A stretch of DNA of 64,000 nt. Origin: Ornithinimicrobium sufpigmenti. GTDB lineage: Bacteria > Actinomycetota > Actinomycetes > Actinomycetales > Dermatophilaceae. Below are positions 42,091 through 52,517 of this stretch, piece after piece; the first letter of the stretch is position 1, and each line of letters begins with the position of its first letter. The notes beneath the pieces were generated by a model, which saw nothing but the letters and a program-made list of their open reading frames with translations, did no database searches and was not told where the DNA came from. The position numbers were made by a program, and so were the translations under genes. The stretch is taken from NCBI RefSeq assembly GCF_004322775.1, contig NZ_CP036403.1:1550001-1614000 (forward strand), in the 5' to 3' direction.

Positions 42091-44184
42091 ATGGCAGCCT
42101 CCGCCGCATCCGAGCAGCCCGACCGGTCGTCCGGGTCATCCGGCGCCTCTGCGCCCACCAGCACCCTGCCTCCCCGGCCCACAGGGTGGTCGGCCATCCA
42201 CAAGCCGGTGTTCTTCCCGGCCTCCGCCGTCATCCTCGGGCTTCTCGTGCTGACCATCGGGCTGAGCCTCGCGGCAGGAGACGAGCTCGAGCAGGCCACC
42301 GCCCGGGTCAACCAGGTGATCACCGACGGGGTCGGCTGGTGGTACGTCATCACCGTCAACATCTTCCTGGTCTTCACCATCTACTGCGCCGTCTCCCGCA
42401 TCGGACTGATCCGGCTGGGCCGCGACGACGAGGAGCCTGAGTTCGGCGTCCTGTCCTGGTTCCTCATGCTCTTCAGCGCCGGGATGGGGATCGGGCTGGT
42501 CTTCTTCAGCGTCGCCGAGCCGCTGAGCCACTACGTCATCCCGCCCGAGGCCTTCGGCAACGAGCCGGAGTCGCTGCAGGCCGCCCAGGACTCGGTGGGG
42601 CTGATGATGCTGCAGTGGGGGCTGCACCCGTGGGGCATCTACGCCGTCGTGGGTCTGGGCCTGGCCTACATGTCCTTCCGTCGTGGCCGTCCGCTGGCGA
42701 TCCGCTGGTTGCTGGAACCACTTCTCGGGCGACAGCGTGTCGAGGGCTGGATCGGGCACACGATCGACACCATCGCCATCGTGGGCACGCTCTTCGGCGT
42801 CGCCACCTCCTTCGGCTTCGGTGTCAGCCAGATCATCGGTGGCCTGGAGTTCCTGGGGTGGGCGGAGCGATCGCCGTGGCTGGTCATCGGGCTCATCGCC
42901 GGCATCACCGCGATCGCCGTGTGGTCGGTCGTGACCGGTGTGCACAAGGGCCTGAAGTGGTTGTCCAACTTCAACATGAGCGTCGCCGCGATCCTGGCGG
43001 TCGTGGTCTTCATCCTGGGCCCCACGCTCTTCCTGCTCCAGGCCCTCCCGCAGAACGTCGGCAACTACCTCGGTCAGCTTCCGACCACCATGTGGCAGAC
43101 CGGTCCCTTCACCAGCGACGGCTGGGAGGCGGCCTGGACGATCTTCTACTGGGGCTGGTGGACCAGCTGGGCCCCCTTCGTCGGGATGTTCATCGCCCGG
43201 ATCTCCAGGGGGAGGACCATCCGCGAGTTCGTGCTGGGAGTCATCCTGGCGCCGACCCTGACCAGCCTGGTCTGGTTCACCATCTTCGGCGACTCGGCAA
43301 TCCTCTTCCAGCGGGAGCAGGGCGGCCTGGCCGTCGAGGACCCCGCGACCGGTGAGATGACGGTGGACAGCACCACCACCCTGTTCGCCTTCTTCGAGTA
43401 CCTCCCCGGCGGGGCGGCCACGCTGCTCAGCATCATCGCGATGGTCATCATCGTCTTCTTCTTCGTCACCTCCTCCGACTCCGGGTCCCTGGTGATCGAC
43501 ATGCTCGCCTCCGGGGGCAGCACCGAGACCCCGACGTTGACCAGGGTCTACTGGGCGGTGCTGGAGGGGGCCGTCGCGGCGGCCCTGCTGGTCGTGGGCG
43601 GCACCGTGGCGCTGACCGCACTGCAGACCCTCGCCGTGTCGACAGCGTTGCCCTTCTCGATCATCCTGCTGCTGGCCTGCTGGTCGTTGCTGCGCGCCTT
43701 CCGGCACGAGGTCGCCACCATGCCCCACTACATCGAGATGCTGACCCCGGCGGCCGCCGCCGCAGGCGGGGTGCCGCCAGGCTCGCCACCAGGAGGGCCA
43801 CCGGCCGCGTCCGAGCCCGGACGCCGCTGGCGCAGCCAGCTCACCGGCGTGTCGGCGACCCTGTCCGGGATGCGACCACCCCAGCCGGGCGCCGCGCCGG
43901 ACCAGGGGCAGGCTGCGGCCTCCATCGTGCACTACCGACCCCTGGGCGCGGGGCTGAAGATCGACGCCCAGACCGGCGAGGTGGACGTGCACGTGGTGCA
44001 GGACCCCCTGGCGGGCGAGGTCTTCGAGACGGCCGAGTTCGTCGCCTCCCAGGAGTTCCTCAACCAGGGCGGGACACCACCCGTCGACACCGACCCGCCG
44101 GAGCAGCAGGCGCCACCTGAGCTGCAGGGCGACCACGGCACAGCGGATGACCAGCCCCCTCCCAGGGACCTCGACGTAGACTGA
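42091..44184 (+). CDS. BCCT-family betaine/choline/carnitine transporter
   Basis: 697 residues from ATG 42091. Twelve membrane helices; family signatures are [20 protein letters not shown], the Trp-rich [20 protein letters not shown] followed by SRGRTIREF, and [20 protein letters not shown] carriers import quaternary ammonium compatible solutes with Na+ or H+ under osmotic stress. A C-terminal cytoplasmic extension of about 150 residues contains a Pro/Gly linker and a small domain ([37 protein letters not shown]), then an acidic tail; such tails sense osmolarity in some carriers. Possibly glycine betaine, but the exact substrate is not certain. Confidence 0.9.
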   Translation: MAASAASEQPDRSSGSSGASAPTSTLPPRPTGWSAIHKPVFFPASAVILGLLVLTIGLSLAAGDELEQATARVNQVITDGVGWWYVITVNIFLVFTIYCAVSRIGLIRLGRDDEEPEFGVLSWFLMLFSAGMGIGLVFFSVAEPLSHYVIPPEAFGNEPESLQAAQDSVGLMMLQWGLHPWGIYAVVGLGLAYMSFRRGRPLAIRWLLEPLLGRQRVEGWIGHTIDTIAIVGTLFGVATSFGFGVSQIIGGLEFLGWAERSPWLVIGLIAGITAIAVWSVVTGVHKGLKWLSNFNMSVAAILAVVVFILGPTLFLLQALPQNVGNYLGQLPTTMWQTGPFTSDGWEAAWTIFYWGWWTSWAPFVGMFIARISRGRTIREFVLGVILAPTLTSLVWFTIFGDSAILFQREQGGLAVEDPATGEMTVDSTTTLFAFFEYLPGGAATLLSIIAMVIIVFFFVTSSDSGSLVIDMLASGGSTETPTLTRVYWAVLEGAVAAALLVVGGTVALTALQTLAVSTALPFSIILLLACWSLLRAFRHEVATMPHYIEMLTPAAAAAGGVPPGSPPGGPPAASEPGRRWRSQLTGVSATLSGMRPPQPGAAPDQGQAAASIVHYRPLGAGLKIDAQTGEVDVHVVQDPLAGEVFETAEFVASQEFLNQGGTPPVDTDPPEQQAPPELQGDHGTADDQPPPRDLDVD

Positions 44185-44222
44185 CGGGGCCCACCGACGC
44201 TGTCGACCCCGGAGGACGACCC

Positions 44223-46115
44223 GTGCCCCTCATGCGGACCATCACCGGCCCGACGGACCTCAAGCGGTTGACCCCACGGCAGGTGGGCGTCCTCGCGCAG
44301 GAGATCCGGGACTACCTCATCGAGTCGGTCTCCCGCACCGGCGGCCACCTCGGGCCCAACCTGGGGGTGGTCGAGCTGACCATCGCGCTGCACCGCGTCT
44401 TCGACTCCCCGCGGGACACCTTGCTCTTCGACACCGGCCACATCTCCTACGTGCACAAGCTGCTTACCGGGCGGCACGACTTCTCCTGCCTGCGCCAGCA
44501 GGGCGGCCTCTCGGGCTATCCGAGCCGGTCCGAGTCCGACCACGACGTCATCGAGAACAGCCACGCGTCCTCCTCGCTGTCCTGGGCGATCGGCATCGCC
44601 AAGGCGCGGCAGCTGCAGGGCGACACGGGGCGGCATACCGTGGCGGTCATCGGCGACGGCGCCCTCACCGGGGGCATGGTGTGGGAGGCGCTGAACAACA
44701 TCGCCGAGAACCGTGACCTCCCGCTCATCGTCGTCATCAACGACAACGAGCGTTCCTACGCCGCGACCCGGGGCGGGATGGCCGACTACCTCGCCTCGTT
44801 GCGGGCGACCCAGGAGTACGAGGAGATGCTGTCCTGGGGCAAGCGCCAGCTCAAGCGCACCCCGCTGGTGGGGCGTCAGGTCTACGAGACGCTGCACGGC
44901 ATGAAGAAGGGGCTGAAGGACATCGTCAGCCCCCAGGGGATGTTCGAGGACCTGGGGCTGAAGTACCTGGGGCCGGTGGACGGCCATGACGTCGAGGCGA
45001 TGGAGACCGCGTTGCGCCGCGCCCACGACTTCGGCGGCGTGGTGCTTGTGCACGCCATCACCGAGAAGGGGCACGGCTACGACCCGGCGACCCAGGACGA
45101 GGCGGACCGCTTCCACGCCGTCGGTGTGATCAACCCGGAGACGGGCCTGCCGCTGGAGCTGTCCGGCCGCTCCTGGACCGACGAGGTCAGCGAGGAGATG
45201 GTCCGGCTGGGCAAGGAGCGCCCCGACATCGTGGCGATCACCGCCTCGATGCTCATCCCGGTGGGCCTGCAGCCGTTCGCCGAGCGCTTCCCCGAGCGGG
45301 TCTTCGACGTCGGGATCGCCGAGCAGCACGCCGTCGCCATGGCCGCCGGGCTGTCCTTCGCCGGCCTGCACCCCGTGGTCTGCATCTACTCCACCTTCCT
45401 CAACCGCGCCTTCGACCAGTTGCTGATGGACTGCGCCCTGCACAGGCAGGGGGTCACCTTCGTGCTGGACCGCGCCGGCATCACCGGCACCGACGGCGCG
45501 AGCCACAACGGGATGTGGGACCTGACCCTGCTCGGGATGGTCCCCGGCATCCACGTCGCCGCGCCGCGGGACGGGCAGCAGGTCGCCCTGGCCCTGCGCG
45601 AGGCGGTGGAGATCGAGGACGCCCCCTCGGTCCTGCGCTTCCCCAAGGGCACCGTCGGGGCGCCCCTGGAGGCGGTGCGCCGGCACGGCACGGTCGACGT
45701 GCTGCGGGACGTCGAGCGCAGCCAGGACGCCGACGGCGCCGAGGACCAGGAGATCGACCTGCTCCTCGTCGGCGCGGGCGCCATGGCGGTGACCGCCCTG
45801 GAGATCGCGGACAAGCTGTATGCCGAGGGTCGCTCGGTCATGGTCGTCGACCCCCGCTGGGTGCTCCCGGTGAGCCAGGACCTCATCGACCTGGCCCGCG
45901 GGGCGCGGCACGTCGGGGTCGTGGAGGACGCCCTGGTCGGCGGCCTGGCGGGGCGGATCGGCGAGGCACTTGCGGCGGCCGACGTCACGGTGCCGGTGCA
46001 CGCCTACGGCATCCCGCACGAGTTCCTCGACCACGGCTCCCGGGGCCAGGTGCTGGACCGCATCGGTCTCGCGGCCGACCCGATCGCAACCTCGTTGGCC
46101 GCCCAGCTGGCGTGA
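44223..46115 (+). CDS. dxs: 1-deoxy-D-xylulose-5-phosphate synthase
   Basis: 630 residues from GTG 44223, with GGAGG nine bases upstream. It condenses pyruvate and glyceraldehyde-3-phosphate in the first MEP isoprenoid step. ThDP binding appears in [18 protein letters not shown] and [15 protein letters not shown]; the N-terminal [21 protein letters not shown] and [15 protein letters not shown], the pyrimidine-domain [18 protein letters not shown] and [25 protein letters not shown] are all present. Length and domain order are typical. Overlaps the downstream lipid-kinase-like gene by four bases (GTGA). Replaces the usual Ser after INDNE with Arg, common in actinobacteria. Confidence 0.95.
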   Translation: MPLMRTITGPTDLKRLTPRQVGVLAQEIRDYLIESVSRTGGHLGPNLGVVELTIALHRVFDSPRDTLLFDTGHISYVHKLLTGRHDFSCLRQQGGLSGYPSRSESDHDVIENSHASSSLSWAIGIAKARQLQGDTGRHTVAVIGDGALTGGMVWEALNNIAENRDLPLIVVINDNERSYAATRGGMADYLASLRATQEYEEMLSWGKRQLKRTPLVGRQVYETLHGMKKGLKDIVSPQGMFEDLGLKYLGPVDGHDVEAMETALRRAHDFGGVVLVHAITEKGHGYDPATQDEADRFHAVGVINPETGLPLELSGRSWTDEVSEEMVRLGKERPDIVAITASMLIPVGLQPFAERFPERVFDVGIAEQHAVAMAAGLSFAGLHPVVCIYSTFLNRAFDQLLMDCALHRQGVTFVLDRAGITGTDGASHNGMWDLTLLGMVPGIHVAAPRDGQQVALALREAVEIEDAPSVLRFPKGTVGAPLEAVRRHGTVDVLRDVERSQDADGAEDQEIDLLLVGAGAMAVTALEIADKLYAEGRSVMVVDPRWVLPVSQDLIDLARGARHVGVVEDALVGGLAGRIGEALAAADVTVPVHAYGIPHEFLDHGSRGQVLDRIGLAADPIATSLAAQLA

Positions 46116-47068
46116 CGAGGGTCGCCCTCGTCCTCAACCCGGCCGCGCCGCGGTCCCGCGCGGCGCAGGAGGCGGTCGAGTCGGCGTGCGCGGAGCTGCA
46201 CCTTCCCGGGCCCGTCCTGCTGCGCACCACCGTCGCTGAGCCGGGCGCGGACCAGGCACGGGAGGCGCTCGCGGGCGGTGCAGACCGGGTCGTGGTGGCC
46301 GGCGGGGACGGGACCGTCCGGCTGGTGGCCGGCGTCCTGGGCGAGGGTGTGAGCGAGGGCGTGCGTGGTCGTGGGCCGGCCGTGCTGGGGGTCGTGCCGT
46401 CCGGGACCGCCAACCTCTTCGCCCGGGGCCTCGGGCTGCCGCTGCGCGACCTGCGTGCCGCGGCCCGCGTCGCCGTCGGCGGCCACGGCCACCCCGTCGA
46501 CCTGGGCCGGGCCGAGCTGACCGACGACGCGGGCGTGACCACCCAGCACCCCTTCCTGGTGGTCGTGGGGCTGGGCCACGACGCGGAGACCCTCGCGGCC
46601 CTCGACAGGAGGCTCAAGGAGCGGGTGCGCTGGCTGGCCTACTTCGAGCCCGGTCTGCGCCGGTTGGCCCGCCCGGGCCGGCCGGTCGTGCTGAGCCTGG
46701 ACGGGGAGGTGGAACGCACGGAGCAGCTGTGGAGCGTCCTGGCCGTCAGCAGCGGCCGGCTGCCTCTCCGGGCCAGGCTCGTGCCCGGGGCGCGGCCCGA
46801 CGACGGGCAGCTGCACGTGGTCCTCGTGGCCCCCAGCGGGCCGGCCGACTGGGTGAGGGTGGCGCGCACCGGTTTCGGCGGGCGGCATACCCCCCACCCG
46901 GCGCTGCGCTACCGGCGCGGGCGCGTGCTCGCGGTGCGGCCCGCTGAGCCGGCGCTGGTCCAGGTGGACGGGGACGTGGTGGCCGATATCGTGAGTGCCC
47001 GCGTCGCGCTCCTCCCCGGCGCGGTGCTCGTCGCCGTCCCCCCACCCGCCAGGAGCCCAGCCTCATGA
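46112..47068 (+). CDS. Diacylglycerol kinase-like lipid/sphingosine kinase family protein
   Basis: 318 residues from GTG 46112. The DAGK catalytic domain is visible: [39 protein letters not shown] (GGDGT ATP-binding motif) and [17 protein letters not shown], a PxGTxNxxAR phrase that is the family signature. The C-terminal beta-sandwich ends with a LVQVDGD phrase, the final family motif. It phosphorylates diacylglycerol or a related lipid at the membrane. Embedded between dxs and an App1-type phosphatase with four-base overlaps, hinting at lipid or isoprenoid metabolism. Confidence 0.87.
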   Translation: MTRVALVLNPAAPRSRAAQEAVESACAELHLPGPVLLRTTVAEPGADQAREALAGGADRVVVAGGDGTVRLVAGVLGEGVSEGVRGRGPAVLGVVPSGTANLFARGLGLPLRDLRAAARVAVGGHGHPVDLGRAELTDDAGVTTQHPFLVVVGLGHDAETLAALDRRLKERVRWLAYFEPGLRRLARPGRPVVLSLDGEVERTEQLWSVLAVSSGRLPLRARLVPGARPDDGQLHVVLVAPSGPADWVRVARTGFGGRHTPHPALRYRRGRVLAVRPAEPALVQVDGDVVADIVSARVALLPGAVLVAVPPPARSPAS

Positions 47069-48276
47069 ACTCCGTCGTGTCCCTGGTCACCAGCCTCAAC
47101 AACGGGCTGTTGACCCGCCTGAGGGACAGCGCGGCCCTGCTCGACGCGCAGAACCGGGCCCCCGTCGGCTCGCTGGACTCCGTGCTCACCACGGTCGACG
47201 TCAACAAGCTGTTCAACGCGCTGCGGGGGTGGCCCCTGGATCACCGGCGCCGGGCCGTCGAGGTGCTGCTGCGCGAGCGGGCTCCGGAGCTCTCGGCGCA
47301 GGCGCTGGCCGAGGTGATCTCCGCCCTGCACACAGGGCCGACGCCGCGCTACGCCCAGGAGGCCATCGTGGACCTGCTGACCTCGCGGACCGGCACGGCC
47401 TTCCAGGAGCTGAAGTACCGGCTCAACAACACCGGCGACCAGCACGACCTCGAGCACCTCGTCTTCACGGACCTGCAGGAGGACCTGCAGGAACGGCTGC
47501 TGGAGCACATCGCCGAGGAGGCGGCGTACGAGGGCAGCTCGGACCTGCGCGTGCTCTGCGACATCGACGACACGCTCAAGAGCGCGATCCACGACCGGCG
47601 CTACCCCCGAGGGGTCATCTACCCGGGCGTGATCACGCTGCTGACCCAGCTGGACGAGGGTGCTGCCGCCGAGCCCGGCCGGCCCGGCGACCTCACCTTC
47701 GTCACCGCCCGCCCGGGAGGGCCGAGGGGCCTGGTCGAGCAGTACACCCGGGGCGCGCTCGGCGGGCTGGGGCTGCCGCCGCACGCGGTCCTGGGCGGCT
47801 CCTTCCTCAACCTGCACACCAAGGCGGTCATCGCCGAGCGCAAGCTGCAGAACATGGACCGTGACCGTCTGCTCTTCCCGGAGTGCCGGATGGTCTTCGT
47901 CGGCGACAGCGGGCAGGCTGACGGTGCCGTCGGTGCCGAGATGCACCAGCGCGACCCCGGCCACATCGTCGGCACGCTGCTGCACAACGTGACCGACCTG
48001 GACGAGGCGGGCCGGGAGCGGTGGGCGCAGCAGGGCGGGCACGTCTTCGACACGTATGCCGGGGCCGCGGCCCATGCCGCCCGTCTGGGCCTGCTCCGCC
48101 CCGACCAGGCGCGGCTGGTGGCCGACGACGTCCGGGTCGGGCTCAACCTGCTCCACCTGTCCCGCGAGCAGCGCGACCGGGTCGAGCAGGACTACGCCGC
48201 CGACCTGGCGCTGGTCGAGGCCCTGGAGCGCGAGGCTGCCCAGCCACGGCCTGCGGGCGTCACAGCGCCAGGCTGA
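47065..48276 (+). CDS. App1-like (DUF2183) phosphatase domain protein
   Basis: 403 residues from ATG 47065, overlapping the previous stop. An N-terminal helical domain of about 150 residues is followed by a HAD-like phosphatase region: LRVLCDIDDTLKSAIHD (nucleophile motif DxDxT), LTFVTARPGG (Thr motif), then a Lys-containing helix and MVFVGDSGQADGAVG (acidic motif). This order matches the DUF2183/phosphatidate phosphatase APP1 family. Likely dephosphorylates a lipid or other phosphate; substrate unproven. Coupled to a DAGK-like gene, so the pair may interconvert phosphatidate and diacylglycerol. The 3' end overlaps the RIO kinase gene by 17 bases. Confidence 0.8.
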   Translation: MNSVVSLVTSLNNGLLTRLRDSAALLDAQNRAPVGSLDSVLTTVDVNKLFNALRGWPLDHRRRAVEVLLRERAPELSAQALAEVISALHTGPTPRYAQEAIVDLLTSRTGTAFQELKYRLNNTGDQHDLEHLVFTDLQEDLQERLLEHIAEEAAYEGSSDLRVLCDIDDTLKSAIHDRRYPRGVIYPGVITLLTQLDEGAAAEPGRPGDLTFVTARPGGPRGLVEQYTRGALGGLGLPPHAVLGGSFLNLHTKAVIAERKLQNMDRDRLLFPECRMVFVGDSGQADGAVGAEMHQRDPGHIVGTLLHNVTDLDEAGRERWAQQGGHVFDTYAGAAAHAARLGLLRPDQARLVADDVRVGLNLLHLSREQRDRVEQDYAADLALVEALEREAAQPRPAGVTAPG

Positions 48277-49129
48277 CCGCCTCGGCGAGCAGGACGTCGG
48301 CGTCGGCCGGGTGGCCGCGCGAGATGAACCAGCGGGCGGCGTTGACGCAGTCGCGGTGCAGCAGTTCCGGGCCGCGGGGGTTGGCGACGACGTCCACCAC
48401 CTGGGGCAGGTCGATCACCAGCACCACCTCGCCGTGCAGCAGCAGGTTGTACGGCGACAGGTCCCCGTGCGCCAGGCCGAGCCCGGCCAGGCCGAGCACG
48501 ATGGCCCGCACCTGCTGCCAGCAGTGCTCGAGCAGCTCCGGGCCCGGCCGGGTCTCGGCCAGCCGCGGGGCGGCGTGCCCGTCCGGCCCGCCGACGAACT
48601 CCATGAGCAGCTCGGTGTCCTGCACCGAGACGGGGTAGGGGACGGCGACACCGGCCGACCAGGCCGTGCACAGGGCCGCCCACTCGGCAGCGGCCCACCG
48701 GCCCGCCGCGACCTGGCGGCCGTAGGCGGAGCGGCGCTCCAGGGCCCGTTGGTCGCGGCTGCGCCGCACGCCGCGGCCCTCCACGTAGAGGGAGCTGCGG
48801 CGGAAGCTGGTGTGCTCGGGGTCGCGGTAGCGCTTGGCCGCGAGCAGGCAGGACTCCACCGGCGTGACGTGCTCGGCGGCGCGCTCGAGCAGGTGGACGT
48901 CGGCCTCCTTGCCGGTCTTGAGGACGCCGAGCTCGGTGTCGACCGCGCCGGCGTCCAGGACCAGCCAGTCCGGGACCGGTCCCGGGCCGCGCGAGCTGCG
49001 GTCGACCGACCAGTAGGTGGTGGGGCGACGGTCCCCGGTGGCCGTCTCCGGCGCGTCGACGGGGACGTAGTCGAAGGTGAAGAACGGGTCGAGATCACCC
49101 GTGGGGGGAGGTGGTTGTACGTAGGGCAC
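48260..49129 (-). CDS. RIO-type atypical serine kinase
   Basis: 289 residues from GTG 49129, preceded by AGGAG at six bases. RIO kinase features: a nucleotide-binding start LGVLKTGKEADVHLLER (glycine-rich loop), the Lys in SCLLAAKRYRD, the catalytic loop LAHGDLSPYNLLLHG and the metal loop LVIDLPQVVD. The HGDLSxYN form and IDxPQ are RIO hallmarks. Residues 1-60 are Pro-rich. RIO kinases in bacteria are poorly studied; some act in ribosome maturation or metal stress. An Arg-rich insert (TSFRRSSLYVEGRGVRRSRDQR) lies after the Lys and matches RIO flexible loops. Confidence 0.85.
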   Translation of the reverse strand: MPYVQPPPPTGDLDPFFTFDYVPVDAPETATGDRRPTTYWSVDRSSRGPGPVPDWLVLDAGAVDTELGVLKTGKEADVHLLERAAEHVTPVESCLLAAKRYRDPEHTSFRRSSLYVEGRGVRRSRDQRALERRSAYGRQVAAGRWAAAEWAALCTAWSAGVAVPYPVSVQDTELLMEFVGGPDGHAAPRLAETRPGPELLEHCWQQVRAIVLGLAGLGLAHGDLSPYNLLLHGEVVLVIDLPQVVDVVANPRGPELLHRDCVNAARWFISRGHPADADVLLAEAVSLAL

Positions 49130-49283
49130 TGGTGCTCCTGAGCGGAAGGGTGGTGGTGCAGTAGCGGGGTGCGCGGTGGTGCATCTGCCTCTCCTTCCGC
49201 TCGGGCACGCGGTATGCCGTGCGTCCAGCCGATCGTGGCGGACCGGGCGGTGCGACGGCAAGCGGTTTCCCGGCTGGCCGGCC

Positions 49284-50888
49284 TCAGGCGTGCTCGGCCT
49301 GCTCCCGCTCCGGGATCTGCTCCTCCAGCGGGGTCATCGTCAGCTTCACGACCACGGTGACCACGGCCAGCCCGGCCAGGGCGGTCAGCAGACCCAGGAC
49401 GCCGTTGCTGGTCAGGGCGAAGACGACATACCCCAGCAGCGCGATGGCGGCGCTGACCAGCGCATACGGCAGCTGCGTGGTGACGTGGGTGATGACGTTG
49501 GCCCCGGACCCGGTGCTGGACAGGATGGTGGTGTCGCTGATCGGCGAGCAGTGGTCACCGAAGACCGCGCCGGCCAGCACCGCGCCGAAGGAGGCCAGCA
49601 GCAGCTCGTCCCCGCCCTCGACGTTGGCCATGATCTGCCCCGCGATGGGCAGCAGCAGGCCGAAGGAGCCCCAGGACGTGCCTGTGGAGAAGGCCATCGC
49701 GCCGGCGACGAGGAACATCACCGGGATCAGCCAGGTGGCCGGGAGGGCGGCGGACTCGACCAGGCTGCCGAGGTACTCCCCGGTGCCGAGCTGGCCGATG
49801 AGGTCGCCGAGCATCCAGGCCAGCAGCAGGATCGAGACGGCCGGGAGCATCGACTTGATGCCCTCCCAGAAGCCGCCCGCCAGGGTGGCCGCCCGGAAGC
49901 GGGGGTCGCCTGAGGTGTAGCGCAGGTAGTAGTAGAGGGCGGCGGCGAGCCCGAGCCCGCCACCCCACAGCAGAGCGGTGCTGACGTCGGTGCCGGCGAA
50001 GACCTCGAGCACGTCCGTGCTCCCCGACTCCCGCCATCCCGTCCAGGCGATCCCCGCGAGCACCCCGGCGACGAGCAGCCCGAACGGGATGACCAGTGCC
50101 CGCTTGGCACCCGGATGGTGCACCGGCAGGTCCTCGGCCAGCTCGCCGGGGATGGTCTCCTGCGGGTCGTAGGTGCGTCCCTCGCAGATCGCCCGCCGCT
50201 CCTCGGCCCGCATCGGGCCGATCTCGACGTGCAGCACGACGGTGACCCACACGGTGAGCACGGCGACGATCGCGTAGTAGTTCATCGCCGCCGCGCCGAG
50301 GAAGGCCAGCACGTCGCTCTGGGTCAGCGTCGACGCCGCGAGCAGCGGCGCCATGATCCCGATGATGCTCGCGCCCCAGCTGGAGAATGGCACCAGCACC
50401 GCGACCGGGGCGGAGGTGGAGTCGACGATGTAGGCCAGCTTGGCCCGGGAGACGTTGTGCTTGTCGGTGACCGGGCGGGAGACCTGGCCGACGGCGAGGG
50501 CGTTGAAGTAGTCGTCGATGAAGATGACGATGCCCAGGATCGCTGGCAGTGCCTTGGCCCCCCGGCGGGTCCGGATCCGCTGCACGGCCCAGTCCGAGAA
50601 GGCCTGGGTGCCGCCGGACATCATGATCAGCGCGGCGATGATGCCCAGCAGCAGGGTGAAGACCAGGATGTAGACGTAGTAGGTGTTCACCGCCCCGTCC
50701 GCCCAGAAGATCGCGGCGAACGCGCCCCAGACCAGGCGCAGGGTCTCCATCGGGTTCCAGCCCGCGACCAGGAGTGCGCTGGCCACGACCCCGGTGCCCA
50801 GGCTGATCAGCACGCGCCTGGTGAGCAGCACCAGCGCGATCGCCAGCACCGGGGGAGCGATGGTCAGCAGCGGGTAGTCCTCGACCAT
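49284..50888 (-). CDS. NhaC-family Na+/H+ antiporter
   Basis: 534 residues. ATG 50888 is preferred over GTG 50897, because GGAAGG is eight bases upstream of the former. About twelve helices; motifs include FIDDYFNALAVGQVSRPVTDK, DSTSAPVAVLVPFSSWG, MAFSTGTSWGSFGLLLPIAG and FGDHCSPISDTTILSSTGSG, which together are characteristic of the NhaC family. It exchanges sodium (or an organic solute) for protons. The ISDTT motif after FGDHCSP is conserved in metal-ion and malate/lactate variants as well, so the physiological substrate is open. Confidence 0.87.
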   Translation of the reverse strand: MVEDYPLLTIAPPVLAIALVLLTRRVLISLGTGVVASALLVAGWNPMETLRLVWGAFAAIFWADGAVNTYYVYILVFTLLLGIIAALIMMSGGTQAFSDWAVQRIRTRRGAKALPAILGIVIFIDDYFNALAVGQVSRPVTDKHNVSRAKLAYIVDSTSAPVAVLVPFSSWGASIIGIMAPLLAASTLTQSDVLAFLGAAAMNYYAIVAVLTVWVTVVLHVEIGPMRAEERRAICEGRTYDPQETIPGELAEDLPVHHPGAKRALVIPFGLLVAGVLAGIAWTGWRESGSTDVLEVFAGTDVSTALLWGGGLGLAAALYYYLRYTSGDPRFRAATLAGGFWEGIKSMLPAVSILLLAWMLGDLIGQLGTGEYLGSLVESAALPATWLIPVMFLVAGAMAFSTGTSWGSFGLLLPIAGQIMANVEGGDELLLASFGAVLAGAVFGDHCSPISDTTILSSTGSGANVITHVTTQLPYALVSAAIALLGYVVFALTSNGVLGLLTALAGLAVVTVVVKLTMTPLEEQIPEREQAEHA

Positions 50889-50962
50889 GACGGGCACCTT
50901 CCGTGACAGGTGGCGATCAGCGTAGTGCTCTTCGGGGGGTGCGCGGGAGGGTGGCGACGACA

Positions 50963-50995
50963 GACGGCCCGACCGAGAGTCTCGGTCGGGCCGTC
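50963..50995 (-). terminator. Long perfect hairpin terminator after the doxX gene
   Basis: Sixteen bases at 50963-50978 are a perfect inverted complement of 50980-50995 with a one-base centre, 12 bases past the doxX stop. It is symmetrical and could work in both directions. No U-tract. Confidence 0.8.
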
Positions 50996-51006
50996 GGGGC
51001 GGCCGG

Positions 51007-51585
51007 TCAGCGCAGCCAGCTGTCGCCGACGATGCGGCTCCACCACGTGCCCAGTCCGAACGTGTCGCCGGCGCGGGTGGCGGCCACGGTGATCATGGCG
51101 GCGGCCTCCAGCCAGTGGGAGGTGGTGATCGGGTTGGTCTGGCCCTCCTGGCCCAGCGGGAAGGAGGCCAGGTACATCATGAACACCAGCAGGGTGCCGG
51201 CCACGGCAGCGACCTTGACCCCGGCGCCCAGGACCATCGCCACACCGATGCCCAGGAGACCGGCCATGAAGAGCCAGTCGAAGAAGGGGGCCGCGCCGGC
51301 CATCGCCTGGAACATGCCGCCGAAGGCGCCGCTGGCGTTGTCGAGGAAGCCGAACGTCGGGCTGCCGCCGTTGATCCAGGCGCGCTCGCCGGGGGTGGAG
51401 TAACCCAGGCCGAACAGCTTGTCCAGGAACGCCCAGAGGAAGATCCAGCCGACGACGATGCGCAGGAACGCCAGTGCCCCACGGGCGAAGGAGCTGCGCA
51501 CGATGTCGGTCTGCATGGTCACGTGACCGTCCTGGGCCGTCGCAGCCCGGTCGCGCTCACGGGTGGGAGCTGTTCGCTCGCTCAT
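51007..51585 (-). CDS. DoxX/DoxD-family membrane protein
   Basis: 192 residues from ATG 51585, with GAGAGG about eight bases upstream. After a charged N-terminus of about 35 residues come four membrane helices: ALAFLRIVVGWIFLWAFLDKL, FMAGLLGIGVAMVLGAGVKVAA, a third with AGTLLVFMMYLASF, and ITVAATRAG. It resembles the DoxD small subunit of thiosulfate:quinone oxidoreductase and DoxX proteins, which form membrane redox complexes. The FGLGYSTPGERAWINGG loop is typical. Function here unknown. An inverted-repeat operator candidate lies directly upstream. Confidence 0.8.
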   Translation of the reverse strand: MSERTAPTRERDRAATAQDGHVTMQTDIVRSSFARGALAFLRIVVGWIFLWAFLDKLFGLGYSTPGERAWINGGSPTFGFLDNASGAFGGMFQAMAGAAPFFDWLFMAGLLGIGVAMVLGAGVKVAAVAGTLLVFMMYLASFPLGQEGQTNPITTSHWLEAAAMITVAATRAGDTFGLGTWWSRIVGDSWLR

Positions 51586-51613
51586 GGCTAGAGCCTCTCT
51601 GTGGTGTGCCGAA

Positions 51614-51642
51614 CTAGCACTACTAGGATACGTAGTAATTGC
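51614..51642. promoter_or_regulatory. AT-rich inverted-repeat region before the doxX gene
   Basis: TACTA (51621-51625) and TAGTA (51633-51637) flank GGATACG; CTAG-CACTA-CTAG overlaps at 51614-51626. The island is AT-rich in a G+C-rich genome and 29-57 bases before the doxX start, so a regulator site is likely. Confidence 0.45.
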
Positions 51643-51710
51643 CTTCCCAGGCAAGTCCCAGGAGAGTGATCTTGGTCATCGCGGAGGGGGATGACAGGCT
51701 GACCGTCGTG

Positions 51711-52517
51711 ATGACGGATGCGATCGACACGCCGGCCATGCTCACCCTCATGCAGGAGGTCGCCGCCGAGGTGATCGACCCGCGCTTCCGGGCCCTGAAG
51801 GAGGGGGAGATCGCCAGCAAGGCCCATCCCCGCGACCTGGTGACCGTGGCTGACCGGGAGGCGGAGGTGCTGCTGACCCGGGCGCTGCGGGCGGCCTACC
51901 CCGACGCGATGGTCCTGGGGGAGGAGGCCTCCGCAGAGGATCCCGGCCTGCTCACCGCGTTCCGCGCCGCCAGCGCCGAGCACGCCTTCACGGTCGACCC
52001 GGTCGACGGCACCCGCAACTTCGTGGCCGGCTCACCGGACCACGCGGTGATGGTGGGCGAGGTGCGTGGGGGTGAGGTGGTGCGCTCGTGGATCTGGCAG
52101 CCGCAGCACGGGATGGCCTACGTGGCCGAGCGGGGTGCCGGGGCCTGGTGCGACGGTCTCCGACTGTCGATCCTGGACGTCGCGCCGGACCCGGCCGGGT
52201 GGCGGGTGCGGACCTCCGACCCCCGTCAGGTCGGAAGGTCTCTGGGCCCCACGCCGCCGATGGAGCAGACCTGGATCAGCTGCGGCATCGACTATCCCCA
52301 GCTCGCCCGGGGAGCGTGCGACGCCCTCGTCTACCGTGGGACCCGACCCTGGGACCATGTGCCGGGCTCCTTGCTGCTGGCCGAGGTCGGCGGGGCGGTC
52401 GGGGACAGCCTGGGACACGGCTACTCAGCGGCGCGCGAGCACCGCGACCTCGTCGCTGCGGCCTCGCCGGCCGTGCTGGAGGTGCTGAGCACCGCAGCCC
52501 GGGAGGGGACCGGCTAG
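51711..52517 (+). CDS. Inositol-monophosphatase-family phosphatase
   Basis: 268 residues from ATG 51711 (MTDAIDTPAMLTLMQE); in-frame starts further upstream exist but lack support. Mg-binding motifs are MVLGEEASAED, FTVDPVDGTRNFVAGSP and RPWDHVPGSLLLAEVGG, the standard FIG-superfamily set. It could be histidinol-phosphatase-like or an inositol/sugar phosphatase; the second such enzyme in this window. Divergent from doxX. Its stop codon shares bases with the stop of the convergent DUF2304 gene (CTAG at 52514-52517). Confidence 0.82.
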   Translation: MTDAIDTPAMLTLMQEVAAEVIDPRFRALKEGEIASKAHPRDLVTVADREAEVLLTRALRAAYPDAMVLGEEASAEDPGLLTAFRAASAEHAFTVDPVDGTRNFVAGSPDHAVMVGEVRGGEVVRSWIWQPQHGMAYVAERGAGAWCDGLRLSILDVAPDPAGWRVRTSDPRQVGRSLGPTPPMEQTWISCGIDYPQLARGACDALVYRGTRPWDHVPGSLLLAEVGGAVGDSLGHGYSAAREHRDLVAAASPAVLEVLSTAAREGTG

